Assembly: GCA_046296195.1 (NCBI GenBank)
Contig: JBKBLR010000010.1
Location: forward strand, 27,239-91,238
DNA: 64,000 bases
Reading direction: 5' to 3'
DNA from: Amphiplicatus sp046296195
GTDB lineage: Bacteria; Pseudomonadota; Alphaproteobacteria; Caulobacterales; Parvularculaceae
Position 1 is the first letter of the stretch. Every line of letters begins with the position of its first letter. The notes below the pieces were generated by a model, which did no database searches, was not told where the DNA came from, and saw only the letters and a program-made list of their open reading frames with translations. Shown one piece after another: positions 1 through 7,632 of this stretch. The translations under genes and the position numbers were made by a program.

Positions 1-428
1 CGCGCGATCAGCCGGTCCTTGACGCCTGGGAAGTCGGCCGCGATCTGGTCGAGGAATTTGTGCGGGAAATGACAGACATGGCTGTCCTCAAGCGCCTCCG
101 CCGTATAGGCGCTCGCTGACGTCGCACGTACGCCCATGAAATCACCCGGAAAGAGGAATCCGGTGACCTGCCGGCGGCCGTCTTCGAGATGCTTGGTGAG
201 ACGGAAGCTTCCTTGCACGACAACATAGAGACTGTCGTTCGGAGCGCCCTCCTCCATGAGCGCTCGCCCCTTGGCGACGGTGCGGCGCGCCATCGTTTTT
301 TCGATTTGTGCGAGTTCCCGGAGTCCGAGATCGGCGCAGATCGACCGTTCACGAACGGCGCAGAGGTCGCAGGAGGCCGGCCGCTTTTCGGCGGCGCAAG
401 ACCCGGCGCGGTGGTCGATTGAGCCCAT
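1..428 (-). CDS. fnrL: FNR-type (Crp/Fnr family) oxygen-responsive transcriptional regulator, partial
   Basis: Only the N-terminal 142 residues are present; the gene runs off the left edge. Three cysteines near the N-terminus (C20, C23, C31, spaced C-x2-C-x7-C) and a fourth at C119 in ALEDSHVCHF match the four ligands that hold the [4Fe-4S] cluster of FNR, the fourth falling where E. coli FNR has C122. A cyclic-nucleotide-type beta-roll follows (EEGAPNDSLYVVVQG, FLFPGDFMG). The DNA-binding helix-turn-helix would lie outside the window. The ATG at 428 is preceded in frame by a stop within a few codons, so the start is well placed. It is transcribed in the same direction as hemN, 78 bases downstream of it, and FNR-like palindromes lie beyond hemN. 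The subfamily (FnrL, FnrN or FixK-like) is inferred. Confidence 0.88.
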   Translation of the reverse strand, partial: MGSIDHRAGSCAAEKRPASCDLCAVRERSICADLGLRELAQIEKTMARRTVAKGRALMEEGAPNDSLYVVVQGSFRLTKHLEDGRRQVTGFLFPGDFMGVRATSASAYTAEALEDSHVCHFPHKFLDQIAADFPGVKDRLIA

Positions 429-506
429 GCATCAGACCTAGCACAATGCGCCGCGCCGATAAGCCCCTAGGGGCGGCCAGATGTGCGGCGCATTCGCGCA
501 AGGCGC

Positions 507-1847
507 TCAGACGGCGGGCGCCATGCCGCCCATCGGCGCGGCGTAGGGGTCGAGCGCCGCCGCGACCGCGCGGGCGAGCAGGAATGCGTCCTCGGCGACG
601 CTCACCCTGTCGCCTTGCCAGGCGATGACGCCGTCAGCCTCAAACCGGTCAAGGGCGGCGCAAATGCGCAACGCCTCGGCGGGGGCGGCGACCCGGAGCA
701 CTTCGCCGACATCGGCGGACATGCCGCACAGCAAGTCCCCGATCGCCGCCGCGACGACATTTTCCCGCCGAGTCCGGGCAAGGCCGCGGACGACGGGCGA
801 TTCGCCGCGCCGGATGAGTCCGACATAGGTGCCGACATTCTTCTCGTTCTGCGCATAAAGCCCGTCGACGAAACTAATCGCGGATGCGCCGATACCGATC
901 GTTGTCGGCGAAGGATCGTCCGCAAACCCCTGAAAATTCCGCTTGAGGCGCCCGGAGGAGGCCGCGCAGGCGAGCGCATTGCCAGGCTTGGCGTAATGGT
1001 CGAAGCCGACGCGCCGGAAGCCGGCGGCGCGGAGCTTCCAGTCTGCGAGCTCGGCCATGCCGGCCCGCGCCTCCGCGCCCGGAAGCGCCGATTCCTCGAT
1101 CAGGCGCTGGCGCGGAAAAGCAGCCGGCAGATGCGCGTAACCGAACACTGAAACCCGATCCGGCCCCAAGGCTGTCACCTTATCGAGGGTGTCGCCGAAG
1201 CTCTTGAGCGTCTGCCGCGGCAGGCCGTAAAGAATGTCGAAAGAAAGATCATCGATCCCGGCCGCACGGATTTCGCCGACGCACGCCTCGACAAGATCGA
1301 ACCCCTGCAGGCGATTGATCGCCTCCTGCACCGCAGGATCGAAGTCCTGAACGCCGAGACTGAAACGCTTGAAGCCGATCGCTGCAAACTGGTCGATGTC
1401 CTCCCGGCGCAGGATGCGCGGATCGAGCTCGATTGAAAGATGCGCGCTGTCAGTGAGTCCCAACTGCGCCTCGATCGATGAAAGGATCCGCTCGACATCT
1501 TCGCATTTGAGATAATTCGGGGTGCCGCCGCCGAAATGAACGCTGGCGGGGCGTCCGCGTCCCTTTAGCGCGGCGGCGTGCATTGCAATCTCGCGGATCA
1601 GCGCGTCGACATAATCGAGCGCGCGACCGTAATCGTTCTCAACGCGCATCGCGCAGCCGCAATACCAACAAAGCTGGCGGCAGAACGGCACATGAATATA
1701 AAGCGAGATCGGCGCATAAAGGTCGACCTCGGCGCATTTTTGCGCAAGATCGCCGCCCGACACGGACGAATCGAAATGAAGCGCCGACGGGTAACTCGTG
1801 TAGCGCGGCGTGCGCGCGTCAAGATATTTTCGCCACTCGGCCTTCAT
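507..1847 (-). CDS. hemN: Oxygen-independent coproporphyrinogen III dehydrogenase
   Basis: This radical-SAM enzyme of 446 residues decarboxylates coproporphyrinogen III to protoporphyrinogen IX in haem synthesis without oxygen. The start region has the family motif PRYTSYP, and the iron-sulfur/SAM motif is HVPFCRQLCWYCGC (C-x3-C-x2-C plus the extra C of true HemN). The glycine-rich GGGTPNYL and the ELDPR strand also match. A GTG three codons upstream (1856) is an alternative start; neither has a good ribosome binding site. An FNR-type palindrome is centred about 42 bases upstream of the ATG, fitting anaerobic activation. The FNR-type regulator lies directly downstream. hemC, another haem gene, is far away at 55.8 kb. 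Confidence 0.93.
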   Translation of the reverse strand: MKAEWRKYLDARTPRYTSYPSALHFDSSVSGGDLAQKCAEVDLYAPISLYIHVPFCRQLCWYCGCAMRVENDYGRALDYVDALIREIAMHAAALKGRGRPASVHFGGGTPNYLKCEDVERILSSIEAQLGLTDSAHLSIELDPRILRREDIDQFAAIGFKRFSLGVQDFDPAVQEAINRLQGFDLVEACVGEIRAAGIDDLSFDILYGLPRQTLKSFGDTLDKVTALGPDRVSVFGYAHLPAAFPRQRLIEESALPGAEARAGMAELADWKLRAAGFRRVGFDHYAKPGNALACAASSGRLKRNFQGFADDPSPTTIGIGASAISFVDGLYAQNEKNVGTYVGLIRRGESPVVRGLARTRRENVVAAAIGDLLCGMSADVGEVLRVAAPAEALRICAALDRFEADGVIAWQGDRVSVAEDAFLLARAVAAALDPYAAPMGGMAPAV

Positions 1848-1882
1848 GCCGATCACGCTAACGGTCCGTCGTTCGCGGTCAG

Positions 1883-1896
1883 ATGATCTAAATCAA
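1883..1896 (-). promoter_or_regulatory. FNR-type operator upstream of hemN
   Basis: The sequence ATGATCTAAATCAA differs by one base from the FNR/FixK consensus TTGAT-N4-ATCAA. Its centre is about 42 bases upstream of the hemN ATG. If it acts at the usual -41.5 position, transcription would begin at or just before that ATG, with TAGCGT (1860-1855 on the minus strand) as the -10. Binding is inferred. Confidence 0.65.
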
Positions 1897-1954
1897 AATC
1901 GGAAACCCACGCCGGCGGAATTTTTTGAGGCGCAGACCTTTGGCGGCGCCCTGC

Positions 1955-1968
1955 TTGACCTTGGTCAA
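1955..1968 (+). promoter_or_regulatory. FNR/CRP-type palindrome upstream of ompW
   Basis: TTGACCTTGGTCAA is a perfect inverted repeat (TTGAC-N4-GTCAA) with the geometry of an FNR-family site. Its centre is 68 bases upstream of the ompW ATG, which would put a -41.5-type start near 2003 and leave room for a normal leader. ompW is FNR-controlled in enteric bacteria, which supports the reading. It could also act on hemN. Confidence 0.6.
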
Positions 1969-2029
1969 GTCCTTGCCGGGCGATCCGCCCAGATAGCGAC
2001 CATCGCTACAACCATTGAGGGGAACGACA

Positions 2030-2680
2030 ATGCTCAGGAATTCACTCGCTCTCGCCGCCGTCATTCCGACTCTTTGGGGCGCCGCCGCCGCGGAACAGGG
2101 GGACTGGCTCGTCCGCCTGCGCGGCATCGTGGTCGCGCCGACGGAGAACACTTCCGACGTCCTGCCGGGATTTCCCGGCGGCCAGGTCGGCGTCGAGAAC
2201 GCTGTCGTGCCGGAACTTGACTTCACCTATTTCTTCACCCGGAACATCGCGGCGGAACTCATCCTCGCAACGAGCCCGCATGACATCATCGGCGAGGGAA
2301 CGCTCGCCGGCCTTGGCGAACTCGCCGACGTCATGGCCCTGCCGCCCACCCTGACGCTGCAGTATCATTTCAACCCGGGCGGAAAGTTCCGCCCCTATGT
2401 GGGCGTCGGCGTCAACTGGACGATCTTTTACAGCGAGGACGCATCAAGTGCGCTCGTCGGCGCGCTCGGACCGACAAGCGTCAATGTCGATGACAGCGTC
2501 GGCGTCTCCTATCAGGCCGGCTTCGACATCGCCTTGAGCGACCGCTGGTTCCTGAACGCCGACGTTAAGTACATCCAGATCGACACCACCGCGACGCTCA
2601 ATTCCGGCGGCGCGATCAACACAGTAGACATCGACCTCGACCCGATCGTCGCCGGCATCGGCGTCGGCTTCAGGTTCTGA
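2030..2680 (+). CDS. ompW: OmpW family outer membrane protein
   Basis: This is a 216-residue outer-membrane beta-barrel of the OmpW family, usually an eight-stranded barrel for small hydrophobic molecules. It has a signal peptide (LALAAVIPTLWGAAAA), the early strand GDWLVRLRGIVVAP, the family-typical block LPPTLTLQYHF followed by KFRPYVGVGVNWTIFY, and a terminal strand ending in phenylalanine (GIGVGFRF). The ATG at 2030 follows a GAGGGG ribosome binding site; an in-frame ATG at 2015 lacks one. It is divergent from hemN, and both face the FNR-like palindromes, so raised expression at low oxygen is likely. A terminator hairpin follows the stop. Confidence 0.9.
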   Translation: MLRNSLALAAVIPTLWGAAAAEQGDWLVRLRGIVVAPTENTSDVLPGFPGGQVGVENAVVPELDFTYFFTRNIAAELILATSPHDIIGEGTLAGLGELADVMALPPTLTLQYHFNPGGKFRPYVGVGVNWTIFYSEDASSALVGALGPTSVNVDDSVGVSYQAGFDIALSDRWFLNADVKYIQIDTTATLNSGGAINTVDIDLDPIVAGIGVGFRF

Positions 2681-2707
2681 TCGAACGGAGAAGCGTGAAC
2701 GCTCATG

Positions 2708-2738
2708 CAGCCGCCGCTGCGCGTTCGGCGGCTGTTTT
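2708..2738 (+). terminator. Rho-independent terminator after ompW
   Basis: An 8-bp perfect stem, CAGCCGCC with GGCGGCTG, encloses an 11-base loop and is followed by TTTT. It lies 28 bases after the ompW stop and before the convergent gene. Confidence 0.7.
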
Positions 2739-2751
2739 CCGTTTGCGGTTT

Positions 2752-4164
2752 TCAATCGTCTTGTCGGGCTGTTGCGCGTTCTGCAGACGGAAAGAAGAGA
2801 AATGCGAGCATCAGGACGAAGCTTGCATAATCCCATGCGATGGCGAGCGCCCAGACGTCGGAAAAGATCTGCGCATGCTTCAGCACCGCGTCGCGCGGCG
2901 TCAGCTCCGAGAGCGGCGCGATGCGCTCGGCGGCGACGGTTTCAGCGGTGCGCGGGGTCCTTTTTTGCGTCTCCAAGGGTGGCGGCTTCGACGAAACCAT
3001 GGCGGTGACGATGTCGAGGCCGCGCTCGGGCGATTTCTCCGCTTCTGAGGGGATCGGCGGGGCGGGCTTGTTGCGACGCTGCGCCGACAGGAACCTTTTC
3101 AGCGCTCCGGTGACCTCGTCAGAATATTGATCGATTGCGCGCGTCTGCGCTGGCGAGATCCCGGCGACCGGCTTCGGATTGGCGCGGTCGAAGGCGGCGA
3201 GCTGGGTCTCAAGGAGGGTCTCAATCCGCCGGTCCTGCCGCCAGCGATTGAGAACGATGATGAAGTCGTTGAACTCCTTCTCGAAGCCGGCGGCCCAGCG
3301 GTCGTAATTATCATAGGCGTTCGCGGCGAGGCGCGCGCGCAACGCGTCGGCCTTCCGGGCGCAGATGTCAGGCGTGAAGGGGGAAAGTCCGGTCGGATCG
3401 TCCGCGACGAGCGCTGCGCTGACGCTTTCTTCGACCGCCGCATACCAGGCGGCAACGCCTTCGATGTAGGCGGCGACAGCGCCGCGGCCCGCCGCCCCGG
3501 TCTGAAAGCCGCCTTCTCGTTCGCGGCGCGCGGCGTCGGCGGTCGTGCGCACCGAAAGTCTCAAATCCTCAAGCACGGCGCGGTCGCGCTGGCGCCAGGC
3601 GACGATGCCGGCGCATTCCGCCTGCAATCGCTGGATCTCCGCCGCGTAGGTGAAGCGCACCGCATCGACGCCGGCGATCCCGACGACCGTCGTCCATGTC
3701 GAAACGACAAATAGGATGAGCGACAGGATCGGAATGATGATGAATATTTTCACGGCGCGCTCGACGAAACGCAATATCGCCGTCAGTGCGCCTTCGGGCG
3801 CGTTTCGGAACCAGTCGGGCCGGCGCACGAGATCGGCGCCGCCGATCCAGATCGCTAGCCCCAGAAAAAAAACGAAAACGCCGAAGGCGGGCGGCAGGAT
3901 GGCGTTGCGAAAAAAGTCCGCGGTCTCTTGCGAGGTGATGAGCGAAAAGCCGATCGCCGAGGATGCGGCGGAGAAGAAGGCCGACGTCGTCGCAACGACG
4001 ATAAAGAGACGGTTGAAGAGCGAGGAGCGAGCGTTGCGCGCAACGATCAGCGCTGCGGCCGCGCCCATCAGCGTCACGACGATTGCGGAGCCGGCCGCAA
4101 GCCCGCTCGCGCCGGACGTCAGCGCGCTCCAACCATTCTCCAATTCAGGCCCCCGCCAAAGCAC
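2752..4164 (-). CDS. Multi-pass membrane protein of unknown function
   Basis: I do not recognise this 470-residue protein. Four hydrophobic segments lie in the first third (about residues 21-41, 53-75, 85-110 and 135-160). A long soluble region of about 270 residues follows, rich in charged residues and probably helical (around QRLQAECAGIVAWRQRDRA), then a low-complexity proline-rich stretch and a final transmembrane helix near 440-457. The layout suggests an inner-membrane protein with a large helical domain on one side. It starts with GTG at 4164, lies 80 bases downstream of ahcY on the same strand, and may be cotranscribed with it. The start is uncertain because no clear ribosome binding site is visible. 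Confidence 0.75.
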   Translation of the reverse strand: MLWRGPELENGWSALTSGASGLAAGSAIVVTLMGAAAALIVARNARSSLFNRLFIVVATTSAFFSAASSAIGFSLITSQETADFFRNAILPPAFGVFVFFLGLAIWIGGADLVRRPDWFRNAPEGALTAILRFVERAVKIFIIIPILSLILFVVSTWTTVVGIAGVDAVRFTYAAEIQRLQAECAGIVAWRQRDRAVLEDLRLSVRTTADAARREREGGFQTGAAGRGAVAAYIEGVAAWYAAVEESVSAALVADDPTGLSPFTPDICARKADALRARLAANAYDNYDRWAAGFEKEFNDFIIVLNRWRQDRRIETLLETQLAAFDRANPKPVAGISPAQTRAIDQYSDEVTGALKRFLSAQRRNKPAPPIPSEAEKSPERGLDIVTAMVSSKPPPLETQKRTPRTAETVAAERIAPLSELTPRDAVLKHAQIFSDVWALAIAWDYASFVLMLAFLFFPSAERATARQDD

Positions 4165-4244
4165 CCCAACCGGAAGAGGGGCAGGCTAAGGCGGGGCGCC
4201 TTCGTTGTCGAGAGGGCTGCGCTTCGGGCCGATCGGGATCGGGC

Positions 4245-5651
4245 TCAATAGCGGTAATGATCCGACTTGAACGGTCCGTTGACGTCGACGCCGATATAGT
4301 CAGCTTGGGCTTCCGAGAGTTTCGTCAGCTTCGCGCCGACTTTTGCGAGATGAAGCGCCGCGACCTTCTCATCAAGGTGTTTCGGCAGCACATAGACTTC
4401 GTTCTTGTACTGACCGTGCTTCGTCCACAGCTCAATCTGCGCGAGCGTCTGGTTCGTGAAAGAGGCCGACATCACGAAGGACGGATGCCCGGTCGCATTG
4501 CCAAGGTTGAGAAGGCGGCCCTGCGACAGCAGGATGATGCGCTTGCCGTCGGGAAACTGAACGAGATCGACCTGGTCCTTGATGTTCTTCCACTTGAAAT
4601 TGCGCAAGGCGTCGACCTGAATTTCATTATCGAAATGGCCGATATTGCCGACGATCGCCATGTCCTTCAGCTTGCGCATGTGATCGACGGTCAGGACGTC
4701 CTTGTTGCCGGTCGCGGTGATGACGATGTCGGCGCGCGGCGCGGCCTCGTCGAGCGTGACGACTTCGAAACCGTCCATCGCGGCCTGGAGCGCGCAGATG
4801 GGGTCGATCTCGGTGACGAGGACGCGCGCGCCGGCCCCCTTCAACGACGCCGCCGAGCCTTTGCCGACATCGCCATAGCCGGCGACGATCGCTACCTTGC
4901 CGGCCATCATTGTGTCGGTCGCGCGCCGGATGCCGTCGACGAGGCTCTCCTTGCAGCCGTATTTGTTGTCGAATTTCGACTTCGTGACCGAGTCGTTGAC
5001 GTTGATCGCCGGGAAGGGAAGCGCGCCCTTTTTCTGGCGCTGATAGAGGCGAAGGACGCCGGTCGTCGTTTCCTCGGTGACGCCTCGAATGTTCGCCTTG
5101 GTATTCGAGTAGAAGTTCGGCTGCTTTGCGAGCCGCCGCCTGATGGTGTCGAAGAGCGCGCGCTCTTCCTCGTTCGAAGGATTGGCGATGAGCGAGGGAT
5201 CCTTCTCCGCGTCAGCGCCGAGGAGGACGAGCAGCGTCGCGTCGCCGCCGTCGTCGAGGATCATGTTCGCCGTTTCCCCGTTCGGGAAATCGAAAATACG
5301 GTCGCAGAGATCCCAGTATTCCTCCAGCGTCTCGCCCTTGAACGCGAAGACGGGCGTGCCCGCGGCCGCGATCGCCGCCGCCGCGTGGTCCTGCGTCGAG
5401 TAGATGTTGCACGAGGCCCAGCGGACCGAGGCGCCGAGGGCCTGCAGGGTTTCGATCAGCACCGCGGTCTGGATCGTCATGTGGAGCGAGCCGGCGATGC
5501 GGGCGCCCTTCAGCGGCTGCTTCGGCCCATATTCGGCGCGCGTCGCCATGAGGCCCGGCATTTCGGTCTCGGCGATTTCGATCTCGGTCCTGCCCCACTC
5601 GGCGAGGCTCATGTCCTTGACGACGTAATCGTGGTGCGCGGGCGCGGGCAT
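4245..5651 (-). CDS. ahcY: Adenosylhomocysteinase (S-adenosyl-L-homocysteine hydrolase)
   Basis: This cytosolic NAD-dependent enzyme of 468 residues splits S-adenosylhomocysteine into adenosine and homocysteine, removing the product of SAM-dependent methylations. The N-terminus MSLAEWGRTEIEIAETEMPG, the NAD-binding VAGYGDVGKGSA, the VTEIDPICALQA strand, the NVNDSVTKSKFDN substrate-site block and the C-terminal KSDHYRY are all diagnostic. The length fits the bacterial form with its roughly 40-residue insertion. The ATG at 5651 has AAGGAC upstream. A near-perfect AT-rich palindrome about 75 bases upstream is a likely operator. Confidence 0.97.
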   Translation of the reverse strand: MPAPAHHDYVVKDMSLAEWGRTEIEIAETEMPGLMATRAEYGPKQPLKGARIAGSLHMTIQTAVLIETLQALGASVRWASCNIYSTQDHAAAAIAAAGTPVFAFKGETLEEYWDLCDRIFDFPNGETANMILDDGGDATLLVLLGADAEKDPSLIANPSNEEERALFDTIRRRLAKQPNFYSNTKANIRGVTEETTTGVLRLYQRQKKGALPFPAINVNDSVTKSKFDNKYGCKESLVDGIRRATDTMMAGKVAIVAGYGDVGKGSAASLKGAGARVLVTEIDPICALQAAMDGFEVVTLDEAAPRADIVITATGNKDVLTVDHMRKLKDMAIVGNIGHFDNEIQVDALRNFKWKNIKDQVDLVQFPDGKRIILLSQGRLLNLGNATGHPSFVMSASFTNQTLAQIELWTKHGQYKNEVYVLPKHLDEKVAALHLAKVGAKLTKLSEAQADYIGVDVNGPFKSDHYRY

Positions 5652-5723
5652 GGGCGGGGTCCTTCCGGTTCGGGCTGAAATTGGCGAGGCGCTATAGCAC
5701 CGGCCGCCGGGGGCGCCAAGAAG

Positions 5724-5745
5724 GATATAAGGATTTCTTTATATC
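5724..5745 (-). promoter_or_regulatory. AT-rich palindromic operator upstream of ahcY (SahR-like)
   Basis: On the minus strand the arms GATATAAAG and CTTATATC enclose AAATC, giving a 22-bp inverted repeat with one imperfect position. It stands out as AT-rich in a GC-rich region. In proteobacteria ahcY is often controlled by the ArsR-family SAH sensor SahR through AT-rich palindromes of this kind. That assignment is inferred; no sahR gene is in the window. Confidence 0.55.
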
Positions 5746-5838
5746 GCGTTCTTGTTCGCCGCCCCTGACCTCGCTTTGCCCCAATCCTTCCGCAATTGCG
5801 GCGGAAACCATCGCTGCTGGGGCCCAACGGAGTGACCT

Positions 5839-6339
5839 ATGGCAAATACGGTCAAAGGATTGAGCCGTCATAAGGGGTTTTTTTCGCTTGCCGCCGCATC
5901 GGCGGCCATCGCCGTCGCCGGCGTTGTCGGCGCGGCGCGGGCGGAAGGAGTAGACGCGGGCGAGAAGGTCGACCCGCGGCTTGGCGAGGAAGTCCGACAG
6001 ATCTGCTTTTCCCGCAATATTTCAAGCTTCCGCACCATCGACGATGAGGACGACGCCGTTCTTCTCGAACGTGGAGTCAACGACTGGTACAAGGTAAGCC
6101 TTGCCGGCGCCTGCAATTACAACCGTTTGCGGTTCGCGCAGGCCGTCGCCATCGACGATCGCCCGCGCGGCGGCTGCGTCACGCGCGGGGATTCGCTCGT
6201 CTTCAGCGATTCCGCGTTCGGCGACTTCAGCTTCCCGAATGCAACTCGCTGCGTCATCGTCGAAATTCATCGCTGGAACCCGAAAGCGGCCCCGAAAAAG
6301 GACGGCGCGGACGACGTCGCGACGGATAATAGTCCGTAA
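5839..6339 (+). CDS. Secreted DUF6491-like protein, copy 1
   Basis: This 166-residue protein has an N-terminal signal peptide (hydrophobic stretch SLAAASAAIAVAGVVGAARA). The mature part has the pattern QICFSRNISSFRTID, then a strand DWYKVSLAGACNYNRL, then GGCVTRGDSLVFS and a final RCVIVEIHRW, with four cysteines spread as in small periplasmic DUF6491-like proteins. No function is known to me. The ATG at 5839 follows GGAG. It is divergent from ahcY. The next gene encodes a second protein of the same plan, so the pair looks like a tandem duplication that has diverged. Confidence 0.82.
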   Translation: MANTVKGLSRHKGFFSLAAASAAIAVAGVVGAARAEGVDAGEKVDPRLGEEVRQICFSRNISSFRTIDDEDDAVLLERGVNDWYKVSLAGACNYNRLRFAQAVAIDDRPRGGCVTRGDSLVFSDSAFGDFSFPNATRCVIVEIHRWNPKAAPKKDGADDVATDNSP

Positions 6340-6458
6340 GGGAACGATTTCACCCCTTGAAGTCCGGCTTAAAGCGGCGCAGGAATCGCGCCGCTTGTCC
6401 GTGCGCCGGTCGGGGGAAGCGCCTCCGCGACAAGCCGAGCTTTTGGGGCTTTTCACTT

Positions 6459-6887
6459 ATGAAATGGGCTTACCTGATCTGCGCTGCGTCGATCGCGGCG
6501 TCGCCGGCGCTGGCGCGCGACACGAAGAAGAAGGCGCCGCCGGCGCCGCCGCCGGCGCCGGTCGTGGAATTCGAACTCGACGATCCGAGCCTTGCTGAGC
6601 CGCTGAGTTCGGCCTGCCTCGCCAACCCAGCTGAGATCGAGACCTATGACTCGCGCGACAATGTGATGATCGCGCGCGTCGAAGGCGGGAGGGCGTTCTT
6701 CCACCTCAAGGGCAAGTGCACGCCGAACGTCATGATCTTCGCCGAGAGCGTCACGGCGGAGAACGGCGGCGCCTGCGTCAAGCCGGGCGAGAGCCTCGTC
6801 TTCAAGTCAAGCTATGGCGACTCCGTCAAATGCGAGGTCACGGGCGTCAACCGCTGGCTTGAGGATGAGCCGATCACGGACGAATAA
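6459..6887 (+). CDS. Secreted DUF6491-like protein, copy 2
   Basis: This 142-residue protein starts at the ATG at 6459, which gives a clean signal peptide (MKWAYLICAASIAASPALA); an in-frame start at 6357 would bury it behind 34 basic residues. A short proline/alanine linker leads to a domain that aligns by eye with the previous protein: SACLANPAEIETYDSRDN, RAFFHLKGKC, GGACVKPGESLVFKS and KCEVTGVNRW. The cysteine positions and the closing RW are shared, so the two are paralogues. It is probably periplasmic. The reaction or partner is unknown. Confidence 0.8.
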   Translation: MKWAYLICAASIAASPALARDTKKKAPPAPPPAPVVEFELDDPSLAEPLSSACLANPAEIETYDSRDNVMIARVEGGRAFFHLKGKCTPNVMIFAESVTAENGGACVKPGESLVFKSSYGDSVKCEVTGVNRWLEDEPITDE

Positions 6888-6907
6888 GTCTTGACGGGCC
6901 TTGGGCA

Positions 6908-6949
6908 AAGCCGGCGCGCAGCGCCTTTCGCCGCCCGCCGGCTTCGTTT
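6908..6949 (+). terminator. Possible terminator hairpin
   Basis: A perfect 9-bp stem, AAGCCGGCG with CGCCGGCTT, has a long 19-base loop and is followed by CGTTTA. The weak T-tract and large loop make it only a candidate terminator for the secreted-protein pair. Confidence 0.4.
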
Positions 6950-6990
6950 AGACTGCCGCCGCCGCAAGGAAGGCGGTCGGGAGCGGGTCG

Positions 6991-7314
6991 ATGGCTGACA
7001 ACGAACTGGGGCGCAGAATCATCGGGCCGCAGCCGCGCCGCACGATGATCAAGCTCGTCATCGCCAGCATCATCGTCGGGGCGTTTCTCGCCTTTTGGGG
7101 CGTGTCGCCGCGCGAGTTCTGGAGCGGCGTGTTCGACTTCTTCCGCGGGCTGCTGGGATGGCTCGGCGATTCGGTCGGCGAAATCCTCACGAATCTTTTC
7201 ACTTATTTTCTGTTCGGCGCGGCGATCGTGGTTCCCTTCTGGATCATCATGCGCGTCCTTAATGGCCCCGGCGCGAGGCGCAGCGCGAACACTGACGTGA
7301 CACGGCGCGATTAA
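6991..7314 (+). CDS. Small inner membrane protein (DUF6460-like)
   Basis: This 107-residue protein begins with a short polar segment, then has a hydrophobic helix at about residues 20-39 (IKLVIASIIVGAFLAFWGV), an amphipathic middle (PREFWSGVFDFFRGLLGWLG) and a second helix near 68-90. The arrangement is that of a small alphaproteobacterial family of unknown function that I associate with DUF6460. Its stop overlaps the last bases of the convergent regulator gene by four bases. No partner is evident. Confidence 0.75.
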   Translation: MADNELGRRIIGPQPRRTMIKLVIASIIVGAFLAFWGVSPREFWSGVFDFFRGLLGWLGDSVGEILTNLFTYFLFGAAIVVPFWIIMRVLNGPGARRSANTDVTRRD

Positions 7315-7628
7315 CGCCGCGCGCCCGCCTCGATCAGCGCCTCAATGCGCTTGATGTACCGGATCCAGGCCTGCCGACCGGCGGGCGTCAGCCGGTAGAT
7401 CGTCCGGGACTTGCCCTTGATTGCGCTCTTTTTTTCGACCTCGACATAGCCGGCGTCCTCCAGCCTTCGCAGATGAATGAGGAGATTGCCGTCCGTGCCG
7501 CCGATCCTGCTGCGAAGTTCGACGAAATCGGCCTCGCCTGCGCCGGACAGAAAGGCCATCGCGGCGAGGCGGACCCGCCCATGGATGGCGTCGTCAATGC
7601 CGTGATAATCGAAATCGACGCGGGCCAT
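7311..7628 (-). CDS. Winged-helix transcriptional regulator (HTH_34 / MarR-like)
   Basis: This 105-residue protein consists of a single winged-helix DNA-binding domain. The segment MAFLSGAGEADFVELRSRIG is the first helix pair, GTDGNLLIHLRRLEDAGYV is the recognition helix, and KKSAIKGKSRTIYRLTPAG is the wing, a layout typical of the PF13601 type. It lies four bases downstream of a membrane-protein gene on the same strand. Such wHTH/membrane-protein pairs are common, with the regulator often controlling its own operon. The ligand, if any, is unknown. Confidence 0.88.
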   Translation of the reverse strand: MARVDFDYHGIDDAIHGRVRLAAMAFLSGAGEADFVELRSRIGGTDGNLLIHLRRLEDAGYVEVEKKSAIKGKSRTIYRLTPAGRQAWIRYIKRIEALIEAGARR

Positions 7629-7632
7629 GGCC

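Noticed and set aside
4083..5678. A 531-codon open frame on the plus strand opposite ahcY
   Set aside because: It is antisense to the well-supported ahcY gene, its product is dominated by Arg and Asp repeats, and it has no recognisable domain.
5652..5838. A possible SAH riboswitch in the ahcY leader
   Set aside because: The leader has no paired helices or conserved core of that riboswitch; the palindrome explains the visible structure better.
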